Origin: an uncultured Bacteroidota bacterium
GTDB taxonomy: Bacteria > Bacteroidota > Bacteroidia > 2-12-FULL-35-15
Length of the DNA: 64,000 bases
NCBI GenBank assembly: GCA_903847205.1
Contig: CAINDA010000064.1
Location: 248,001 to 312,000, forward strand
Direction of reading: 5' to 3'
Positions 33,401 to 41,138 of this stretch are shown one piece after another (the first letter of the stretch is position 1; each line of letters opens with the position of its first letter). The notes under the pieces are model-generated. The model searched no databases, was not told the origin of the DNA, and saw nothing but the letters and a program-made list of their open reading frames with translations. A program made the position numbers and the translations under genes.

Positions 33401-36400
33401 ATGGCAAAGAAAATAAAAATAATGGATGGCAATGAAGCAGCTGCTTATATTGCTTACAAAACAAGCGAGGTATGCGCAATTTATCCTATCACCCCTTCTT
33501 CTGCGATGGGTGAATTTTGTGATGAGTGGTCTGCCTCAAATATTAAAAATGTATTCGGCGAAGTACCGAGAGTAATGGAAATGCAAAGTGAAGGCGGTGC
33601 TGCAGGCGCCGTGCACGGAGCATTGCAGGGCGGAACGTTAGCTTCCACTTTTACATGTTCCCAAGGCTTGCTCCTGATGATTCCCAATATGTATAAAATT
33701 GCAGGAGAATTAACTCCTACTGTTTTTCACATTGCAGCACGCACATTAGCTACGCATGCACTTTCAATTTTTGGAGACCACTCCGATGTGATGTCTGTCC
33801 GCCAAACCGGCTGGGCAATGCTTTTCGGACGCAACTCGCAGGAAGCAATGGATATGGCCTTAATCGCACAGGCTTCAACATTAAAATCGCTTCTGCCGTT
33901 TCTGAATATATTCGACGGCTTCAGAACGTCCCATGAACTAACAAAAGTAGAAGTTATACCAGATGATGTTATTGTAAAAATGATTGATGAAAACGATATT
34001 CTCGCTTTCAGAAAACGTGCAATGTCTCCTGAAAACCCTTCAATAAGGGGGACAGCACAAAATACGGACGTGTTTTTTCAGGGAAGAGAAGCTGCCAATA
34101 AATACTATACAAATGCGCCCGGTATTGTTACGGACATGATGAATAAGTTTGGAGAACTTACTGGCAGAAAATATAAATTATACGAATATTACGGACATCA
34201 AAATCCTGACAGGATTATTATTATAATGGGCTCCGGCGCTGGAGCAGTAGATGAAACAGTTAATTATTTGAATGAGAATGGAGAGCGTGTCGGCTATCTT
34301 TATGTCCGTTTATTCCGGCCTGTTGATGCAAAAGAATTTGTAAATAATATTCCGGCCTCAGTAAAAAATATCTGCGTGCTTGATCGTGTTAAAGAACCGG
34401 GATCAATCGGAGATCCTCTATATATGGATGTTGTAAATATTATTGCTGAAGAATGGCAGGGCGAATATCCTAAAGTTACTGCCGGGCGTTACGGACTTGC
34501 GTCGAAAGAATTTACACCTGCAATGGTTAAGTCAATTTTTGATGAAATGAAAAAGGACGCTCCTAAAAATCATTTTACAATCGGCATTGATGATGATGTA
34601 ACTTTCACAAGTTTAGATTATGATAAAACTTTCTCTTTAGAAAAACAGCATTTGTTCAGAGGCTTATTTTACGGGCTGGGGGCGGATGGCACAGTGAGTG
34701 CAAATAAAAATTCAATAAAAATTATCGGCGAAACAACTGATAATTATGTGCAGGGATATTTTGTTTATGACTCAAAAAAATCCGGCTCGTTAACTGTTTC
34801 CCATCTCAGGTTCGGTAAAAAGCCGATACAATCAACCTATTTGATAAGCTCCGCAAATTTCATTGCCTGCCACCAGTCTAATTTTATAAACAAATATGAT
34901 ATTTTAAAAGATGCAGAAAAGGGTGCTGTGTTTTTATTAAATACCCCTCATGATACTGCCGATGTCTGGAGTAAAATACCGCAGCGTGTGCAGGAGCAGA
35001 TTATTGAAAAAGAATTAAAATTTTATATCATCAATGCATCCAAAGTTGCGCGTGAAACCGGCATGGGATCACGCATCAACACGATTCTACAGACTTGCTT
35101 TTTTGCTATTGCCGGAATACTTTCAAGAGAAGATGCAATACAAAAAATTAAAGACGCCATCAAAAAAACGTATGCTGCAAAAGGGGACAAAGTAGTTCTT
35201 AAAAACTTTGAAGCAGTGGATAAAACTTTAGAAAATTTACAGCAGATTGATTATTCAAAATATAAAATCGGGACCATTGCAACTGAAAAAATGGTTTCGG
35301 ACAGCGCACCTGATTTTGTGAAAAATGTTTTGGCAAAAATACTTTCTTTCGAAGGAGATGAACTGCCTGTAAGCGCCTTCCCTGTTGACGGTGCTTATCC
35401 TGCGGGAACTACCCAGTATGAAAAAAGAAACATTGCCGCTAAAGCCCCGGTTTGGGATGAAGCTTTGTGTTCACAGTGCGGTAAATGTTTTTTAATCTGC
35501 CCGCACGCAGCCATCCGCTGCAAAGTGTACAGCAAAGATGAACTTGCAAATGCGCCTGCCAGCTTTAAACATACTTCTCCTATCGGAAAAGAATTTGAAA
35601 AAGAAAAAGAGGCTTATACATTGCAGGTATCAGTGGAAGACTGCACCGGATGTAATTTATGTGTTGAATATTGCCCTATTACAAGCAAAACCGATGCTTC
35701 GCACAAAGCAATAAATATGCAGGAACAGCTGCCATTGAAAACCACAGAAATAAAAAACTGGGATTTCTTTTTATCTATTCCAGAAATTGACCGCTCGCGT
35801 GTAAATAAAAATACCGTGAAAGGCACACAGTTCTTACAGCCGCTGTTTGAGTTTTCAGGAGCCTGCTCAGGATGCGGTGAAACTCCCTATGTTAAACTTT
35901 TATCACAGCTCTATGGCGACAGGATGGTAGTTGCTAATGCAACAGGCTGCTCTTCCATTTACGGCGGCAATCTGCCTACTACTCCATGGACTACCAATAA
36001 GGAAGGAAGCGGGCCTGCCTGGGCGAATTCATTGTTCGAAGACAATGCTGAATTTGGTCTTGGAATAAAAATGGCCTTCGATAAAAAAATAGAAATTGCA
36101 AAAACAATCTTAGAAAACACTAAAGATATTATCGGCGAAAGTTTAGTAAATGAATTATTAAATGCCGACCAAAGCACTGAAGCCGGTATACGTAAACAAC
36201 GCGAAAATGTGAAAGAGCTCCGAAGCCGAATCAAATCAATAAACAGCTTTGAAATGAAGCAGCTGAATATTATTGCGGATCATCTGGTAAAAAAATCGCA
36301 TTGGATTATCGGGGGTGACGGTTGGGCGTATGACATTGGTTTTGGAGGTTTAGACCACGTACTTTCAACTGGAGAGAAAGTAAATATTATTGTGCTTGAT

Positions 36401-36928
36401 ACCGAAGTTTATTCGAATACCGGGGGCCAGAAATCAAAGTCAACACCTATCGGCGCAAGCGCTAAATTCTCAGTGAACGGAAAAGAGAATACAAAAAAAG
36501 ATTTAGCACTGCAGGCGATAGCGCATGGTTCAGCCTATGTTGCCCAGATAGCAATGGGTGCGAATGATGCACATGCGATTAAAACTATTCAAGAAGCAGA
36601 AGCATTTCCGGGTACATCAATTGTGATTGCATACAGCCACTGCATTGCTCACGGCTACGATATGTCGCAGGGAGCAGATCAGCAGGAGAACGCTGTAAAA
36701 TCAGGCTATTGGCCATTGTTCCGCTACAACCCTTTAAAACCAAGAGGAGAACGTTTTTCGCTTGACAGCAAAGAGCCGACATTGGCATTGAAAGAATTTT
36801 TATACAACGAAACCCGCTTCAGCACGCTTGTCCGCCAAAACGCCGAACACGCTGCAGAACTGCTTGTAAGAGCAGAAAGCGGTATAGCCAACCGTTGGGA
36901 AAGATTGCTTGCATTGAAATCTTTGTAA
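33401..36928 (+). CDS. nifJ: pyruvate:ferredoxin (flavodoxin) oxidoreductase
   Basis: 1175 residues, the single-chain homodimeric PFOR. N-terminal pyruvate-binding domain (YPITPSSAMGEF), CoA-binding and central domains, two [4Fe-4S] motifs (CSQCGKCFLICP and CTGCNLCVEYCP), a proximal cluster/TPP region (SGACSGCGETPYVKLLSQL, GDGWAYDIGFGGLDH, DTEVYSNTGGQKSKS). It oxidises pyruvate to acetyl-CoA and reduces ferredoxin, the low-potential donor that class I benzoyl-CoA reductase needs. It is the last gene of the hcr-side cluster. It could also serve general fermentation; nothing ties it exclusively to the aromatic pathway. Confidence 0.95.
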   Translation: MAKKIKIMDGNEAAAYIAYKTSEVCAIYPITPSSAMGEFCDEWSASNIKNVFGEVPRVMEMQSEGGAAGAVHGALQGGTLASTFTCSQGLLLMIPNMYKIAGELTPTVFHIAARTLATHALSIFGDHSDVMSVRQTGWAMLFGRNSQEAMDMALIAQASTLKSLLPFLNIFDGFRTSHELTKVEVIPDDVIVKMIDENDILAFRKRAMSPENPSIRGTAQNTDVFFQGREAANKYYTNAPGIVTDMMNKFGELTGRKYKLYEYYGHQNPDRIIIIMGSGAGAVDETVNYLNENGERVGYLYVRLFRPVDAKEFVNNIPASVKNICVLDRVKEPGSIGDPLYMDVVNIIAEEWQGEYPKVTAGRYGLASKEFTPAMVKSIFDEMKKDAPKNHFTIGIDDDVTFTSLDYDKTFSLEKQHLFRGLFYGLGADGTVSANKNSIKIIGETTDNYVQGYFVYDSKKSGSLTVSHLRFGKKPIQSTYLISSANFIACHQSNFINKYDILKDAEKGAVFLLNTPHDTADVWSKIPQRVQEQIIEKELKFYIINASKVARETGMGSRINTILQTCFFAIAGILSREDAIQKIKDAIKKTYAAKGDKVVLKNFEAVDKTLENLQQIDYSKYKIGTIATEKMVSDSAPDFVKNVLAKILSFEGDELPVSAFPVDGAYPAGTTQYEKRNIAAKAPVWDEALCSQCGKCFLICPHAAIRCKVYSKDELANAPASFKHTSPIGKEFEKEKEAYTLQVSVEDCTGCNLCVEYCPITSKTDASHKAINMQEQLPLKTTEIKNWDFFLSIPEIDRSRVNKNTVKGTQFLQPLFEFSGACSGCGETPYVKLLSQLYGDRMVVANATGCSSIYGGNLPTTPWTTNKEGSGPAWANSLFEDNAEFGLGIKMAFDKKIEIAKTILENTKDIIGESLVNELLNADQSTEAGIRKQRENVKELRSRIKSINSFEMKQLNIIADHLVKKSHWIIGGDGWAYDIGFGGLDHVLSTGEKVNIIVLDTEVYSNTGGQKSKSTPIGASAKFSVNGKENTKKDLALQAIAHGSAYVAQIAMGANDAHAIKTIQEAEAFPGTSIVIAYSHCIAHGYDMSQGADQQENAVKSGYWPLFRYNPLKPRGERFSLDSKEPTLALKEFLYNETRFSTLVRQNAEHAAELLVRAESGIANRWERLLALKSL

Positions 36929-36961
36929 GAACTTTCAATTTTCATAAAATTAAAATTATTC

Positions 36962-36994
36962 AAACGTGACAGGTTTTAAAAACCTGTCACGTTT
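36962..36994. repeat. perfect 33-nt palindrome, second GACAGGTTTT-type copy
   Basis: Two 16-nt arms (36962-36977 and 36979-36994) around one base. The inner 10 nt equal those of the palindrome at 735-767; the outer six differ (AAACGT against AGACCT) but pair perfectly in both. It lies 33 nt after nifJ and could serve as its terminator. Confidence 0.85.
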
Positions 36995-37054
36995 ATTATT
37001 GATATTGCCCATCTGGAGAACCATCCTGAATTTAAAAAAATCAAAAAATATAAC

Positions 37055-37062
37055 TACCTTTA
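37055..37062 (+). promoter_or_regulatory. possible Bacteroidota -7 element
   Basis: TACCTTTA is one change from the TAnnTTTG consensus, 24 nt before the helicase start codon. No clear -33 element is seen. Confidence 0.3.
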
Positions 37063-37085
37063 CGTAAATAAATAAATTTACACAT

Positions 37086-38306
37086 TTGAAATTCAAAGAT
37101 TTTAATTTTGAGAGCAGCCTGCAGGAAGGGCTCGATTCTATGGGGTTTGAAACTCCTACTCCAATACAAGAACAAGCAATACCAATCATTCAGAGCGGCA
37201 AAGATTTAATCGGATGCGCACAAACCGGTACAGGCAAAACGGCAGCTTTCCTGCTGCCCATATTAAATAAACTCAGCGGGCTCCCAGCTGAAACAACCGA
37301 TACATTAATTATTGTTCCTACACGCGAGCTGGCATTACAGATAGATCAGGCATTGCAGGGTTTTTCTTATTTTACTTCTGTGAGCTCACTGGCCATTTAT
37401 GGCGGTAGCGACGGGAGCGTTTTTGAACGCGAAAGACGCGCCTTATCAGAAGGAGCAAATATTATTATTGCAACACCCGGCCGCTTGATGGCGCACCTGA
37501 ATATGGGTTATGTAAAGCTTGACAGCTTAAAACATTTAATATTAGACGAAGCCGACAGGATGCTTGATATGGGTTTTGTTGACGACATCTTAAAGATAAC
37601 CTCATACCTTCCAAAAGTGAGGCAGACGCTGATGTTTTCGGCCACTATGCCGCCTAAAATCCGGACACTTGCATCTAAACTTTTAGTTGAGCCGGAACAC
37701 ATAAGCATTGCCGTTTCAAAACCGGCAGCAGGAGTTGTGCAGGGAGCTTACTTAGTTTACGATGCACAAAAAAACAAATTGATAAAATCATTGCTCGAAG
37801 GAAAAGACTTGAGCAGTGTTATCATTTTTGTTTCAACAAAAATAAAGGTAAAAGAGCTGGAGCGCGATTTACAAAAAGCAGGTTTAAAAGCAAAAGCAAT
37901 CCATTCTGATTTAGAACAGCTCGAACGCGAAGAAGTGCTTCGTAATTTCCGCAGCAAAAAACTTCAGATTTTGGTTGCTACCGATATTCTTTCACGCGGA
38001 ATTGATATTGAAGATATCGGATTGGTTATTAATTATGATGTACCCGGTGATGCTGAAGACTATATTCACCGTATCGGCCGTACAGCACGCGCTGCAGCCA
38101 CAGGTGTTGCATTAACTTTTATTAATGAATACGATCAGCAGAAATTTTTACAGATTGAAACAATGCTTGGCAGCGAAGTAAAAAAACTTGCATTGCCCGA
38201 AAGTCTTGGTACCGGCCCTGATTATGCTCCCGGGGTAAAAATAAAAAGACCTTTTGTTAAGAAAAAAAATAATTTTTCTAAAGACCGCAGACCTGCAAGA
38301 AAGTAA
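37086..38306 (+). CDS. DEAD-box ATP-dependent RNA helicase (RhlE-like)
   Basis: 406 residues starting at a TTG: the next Met is inside the Q-motif region, and homologues start at this point with a KFKDF-type sequence. Motifs: Q motif TPTPIQEQAIP, I AQTGTGKT, II LDEADRMLDMG, III SATMP, and VI HRIGRTAR, with a short basic C-terminal tail (KRPFVKKKNNFSKDRRPARK). It unwinds RNA in ribosome assembly or mRNA decay. It stands alone, convergent with the amidase gene. Confidence 0.92.
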   Translation: MKFKDFNFESSLQEGLDSMGFETPTPIQEQAIPIIQSGKDLIGCAQTGTGKTAAFLLPILNKLSGLPAETTDTLIIVPTRELALQIDQALQGFSYFTSVSSLAIYGGSDGSVFERERRALSEGANIIIATPGRLMAHLNMGYVKLDSLKHLILDEADRMLDMGFVDDILKITSYLPKVRQTLMFSATMPPKIRTLASKLLVEPEHISIAVSKPAAGVVQGAYLVYDAQKNKLIKSLLEGKDLSSVIIFVSTKIKVKELERDLQKAGLKAKAIHSDLEQLEREEVLRNFRSKKLQILVATDILSRGIDIEDIGLVINYDVPGDAEDYIHRIGRTARAAATGVALTFINEYDQQKFLQIETMLGSEVKKLALPESLGTGPDYAPGVKIKRPFVKKKNNFSKDRRPARK

Positions 38307-38316
38307 TATGTTTAAA

Positions 38317-38360
38317 AATATGCTGCTCTGTATAATTTTGATTTTACAGAACAGCATATT
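38317..38360. terminator. bidirectional hairpin terminator
   Basis: Arms 38317-38332 and 38345-38360 pair over 16 positions with one mismatch, between the convergent helicase and amidase genes. Confidence 0.75.
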
Positions 38361-38363
38361 CAA

Positions 38364-39689
38364 TTACTTACCTTTCACATAATTCAAAACCCCCTGAAAA
38401 TAGGCTTCCGCAACTTGCTGCACCCTTTCATTTTTTGTTTTATCACATTCTTTATTCAGCATCACACACTCACTAAAATTATCCTGGTATAATGTTTCGC
38501 CATAAACCAGGGGCCCCAGAATGTACCTTGTTAACTGAAGGTTTCTGCAGTAAACGCCGTTTTCATCAGTTGGGAGACATCCGCTGATTAAATATTTTGC
38601 ATCTTTTATTGAAGCAGTTTTAACATTCAAATTTTTCTCAAAACTCTTTACCATAGCCGAACTCAATGCAATTGATTTTTCCAGGTCATCACTGATAAGC
38701 AGTCTTAAAAACTCAAATCTTTTTTTAGGCGTTGATAAATCATTTCTCATAAAAGCGCCGGCAACAAAGGTCATGTTAAAATTTTTGTCTGCCGGCTTTC
38801 TCCATCCTGTATTGGTTTCATCAACATTGTAATGAATAATGATAGTGAAATCCGGTTTGTATTTATTAATAATTTCGGCACGCTTTTCTAATTCCGAATC
38901 CTTAAAGATGGTGCCGAACTTATCTCTGTTATTTGCTTTTGAACTGAGGTAAAATTGCTTTTGCTTAAGCGTCAGCTTCCCTGCTTTGTACAAGCTGTCA
39001 ACAGCAGTTTTATAATTTGTTTTCATCCAATCTTCAAAGGTCACTCCAAAAGCCGTGATGCCATTGACTGGCCGTGTCATAATAACTTCGGCTCCTTCAG
39101 TTTCTAATTTATCTTTTAACAATTTTGCAGTAGCAAAAGTCAATGTCCCTTCAGCAATTGCAATCGAATCTTTTAAACCATGAACACTGTCGCATTTAAA
39201 TTTTAAGCATTTTTTTTCAACTAGTCCCATCTCAAAATCACCGGCAGTGTGCCCTGCATCTAGCGCAATTTTAAAACCTGTAAGTTTCTTTATGCCCGGC
39301 GAATAAATTTGATCAGCCATTGAAGGAACATTTTTAACAGGCGGGAGAGATAAGGCTGTTTTATCATAATCGCCCTTTTTATATATTTCAAAAACCTGCG
39401 CTGCAGGCAGGTTCTTCAAGAGTAATTTAAAATCATCAATTTTATCCAAGCTGATATGAAATTCATTATCTCCTTTTAATTTAGTCTGAGGGGATTCGTA
39501 TATGCTTATTCCATTGGTATTAACAGAGTACATAGGCTGCAATGCCTTTTCTTTATCAAGATATTTTTCTGCTCTAAGAGTATATTGTTTCACTTTAAAT
39601 GCCATTGCAGAATCCTGAGAAAAACAGTTTACAGCTGTATATAAAAGCAGGAGAACTGTGAAAATATTGTTTTTAAAAAATGCTGCCAT
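38364..39689 (-). CDS. N-acetylmuramoyl-L-alanine amidase (Amidase_3)
   Basis: 441 residues from the ATG at 39689, chosen because it gives a clean signal peptide (MAAFFKNNIFTVLLLLYTAV...). A TTG at 39764 is open but would put 25 polar residues in front. The zinc-site regions are KIALDAGHTAG, a Glu in the EMGLVEKK segment, and TIIIHYNVDETN. The spacing is larger than in short amidases, with insertions after the first motif, and the N-terminal ~120 residues are of no recognised family. It should act on periplasmic peptidoglycan. Confidence 0.75.
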   Translation of the reverse strand: MAAFFKNNIFTVLLLLYTAVNCFSQDSAMAFKVKQYTLRAEKYLDKEKALQPMYSVNTNGISIYESPQTKLKGDNEFHISLDKIDDFKLLLKNLPAAQVFEIYKKGDYDKTALSLPPVKNVPSMADQIYSPGIKKLTGFKIALDAGHTAGDFEMGLVEKKCLKFKCDSVHGLKDSIAIAEGTLTFATAKLLKDKLETEGAEVIMTRPVNGITAFGVTFEDWMKTNYKTAVDSLYKAGKLTLKQKQFYLSSKANNRDKFGTIFKDSELEKRAEIINKYKPDFTIIIHYNVDETNTGWRKPADKNFNMTFVAGAFMRNDLSTPKKRFEFLRLLISDDLEKSIALSSAMVKSFEKNLNVKTASIKDAKYLISGCLPTDENGVYCRNLQLTRYILGPLVYGETLYQDNFSECVMLNKECDKTKNERVQQVAEAYFQGVLNYVKGK

Positions 39690-39815
39690 AAAATTTTTTA
39701 GCTGCCGGATTGAGCTTATTTTGTTAAAAATTAATTCACTTTTTACTGAGGTAAATATACGCAAATGCTTATTGCGCTTTATTTATCGTTAATTTTGTTT
39801 ACTCATATTTTTACA

Positions 39816-40220
39816 ATGAATGTCAGGGGAATAAATTTTGATTCGGAGTTCAGCTTTAAAACCAGTCGCAGCGGAGGTGCAGGCGGGCAAAACGTAAACA
39901 AGGTTTCCACAAAAGTAGAACTTGATTTTGATGTAGTAAATTCTGTTTTACTTACCGAAGAACAAAAAGCGGTTCTGCTCAAAAAATTAGAAAACAGAAT
40001 AACTAAAGAAGGTGTTTTACAGATTATTGTTCAGGCGGAGCGCTCGCAGCTGGGCAATAAAGAAATTGCTGTTAAAAAATTTTATGATCTGCTAAACAAA
40101 AGTTTTATTGAAAAGAAAAAACGCAGAGCAACAAAACCTTCCAAAGGATCTAAAGAAAAAAGATTGAAATCAAAAAAAATAAATTCGCAAATAAAAAAAT
40201 CCCGCAAGGGCGATTATTGA
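39816..40220 (+). CDS. arfB: alternative ribosome-rescue factor (ArfB-like peptidyl-tRNA hydrolase)
   Basis: 134 residues from the ATG at 39816; an upstream in-frame start at 39765 would add a hydrophobic stretch not found in the family. The GGQ motif is in SGGAGGQNVNKVSTKVEL (19-36) and the tail is highly basic (KKKRRATKPSKGSKEKR...), as needed to enter the mRNA channel of stalled ribosomes. It hydrolyses peptidyl-tRNA on non-stop ribosomes. Confidence 0.9.
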   Translation: MNVRGINFDSEFSFKTSRSGGAGGQNVNKVSTKVELDFDVVNSVLLTEEQKAVLLKKLENRITKEGVLQIIVQAERSQLGNKEIAVKKFYDLLNKSFIEKKKRRATKPSKGSKEKRLKSKKINSQIKKSRKGDY

Positions 40221-41138
40221 TTTTCATCCCAAACAATCCGCTTACATGCAGGCATCTATATCCCCAATAGCCCGCCTGACAAGTCCCAGTAAACAAATTT
40301 ATTCTCTGGTCTTTCATTTTTTTTAAAATTTCGCCTCTCGCAAGCCTGTTGTTTATCCGGGAGTTCAATTTCCAAAAAAATCTTCTTGTTTTTCACTTCA
40401 GATTCTTTTTCTCTTAACTCATTTATTTTTTTATGATTCATTTTGATTTTTTTATGAATGAATTAAATTTTTATTAAATGGTAAACGACAGGCGTTGCCG
40501 AAAAGTATAGTCACAGCAACAGAACTGTGTTAAAAATTGTTAACACAAAACGCCCTGTCAGCAGAGAACAGGAAATTTTCTTGAAAAACATTTGTAAAAA
40601 CTCATTTGTTATGAATAAAATTTCAGTTGGAATAAAAAGAAAAAACAGAAAAACATCAAGCAGTATCTTTGCTTCTTCCTGCCTTTTCCAAAAGAACAAT
40701 TGATTTATATTTTGAAATTGACCGTCCAAATTTTTATTATTTCAATGGTTGCCGTTTCATTATAAAAACAAAAATTAAACAAATTTATTATCATTAAATC
40801 ACCACTGTTATCAAACGCCCCGATTGCAAAACGGAGTAAACTTTCGTAACTATTAAATAAAAAAAACACCCCCGCATTATCAAAAATAAATGAACTCATT
40901 AAAGGCTTTTAATTTTTAATATCAGAGCCCTTTTTTCTATTTAAACAAATTCTCTTACAATAAATTTCAATAATATTTCACATCGTTTATAAAATCTGAT
41001 AACTAAAACATGACGAAAGGTGAATGTTGAAAACAGTGCTGAAAAGTTGAAAATTTAGACGATGAAAATCCATTTTTCATCTCTTACTTTGCAACTCCAA
41101 TTTATTCTCCAAAACAAAAAATTCAAAAATATTTTCAA
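40221..41138. other. 918-bp gap without a convincing gene
   Basis: Between arfB and nrdJ. A 61-codon frame on the minus strand (40256-40441, charged, lysine-rich) has nothing to support it. A cluster of complementary segments at 40487-40559 is listed separately. No cobalamin-riboswitch signature could be found before the B12-dependent reductase. The rest is A/T-rich. Confidence 0.5.
40487..40559. ncRNA. possible structured RNA element
   Basis: A closing stem GACAGGCGTT (40487-40496) with AACGCCCTGTC (40549-40559) gives ten pairs with one bulge. Inside it are an 8-pair hairpin TGTGTTAA (40526-40533) with TTAACACA (40540-40547), and a smaller GTTGC/GCAAC pairing that competes with the closing stem. 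It lies 580 nt before nrdJ. Strand and family are unknown. Confidence 0.35.

Noticed and set aside
40256-40441. 61-residue gene on the minus strand
   Set aside because: Charged, low-complexity frame with no homology that I can recognise and no clear start signal.
40221-41138. Cobalamin riboswitch before the B12-dependent ribonucleotide reductase
   Set aside because: I could not find the conserved B12-box or the kissing-loop elements by eye.
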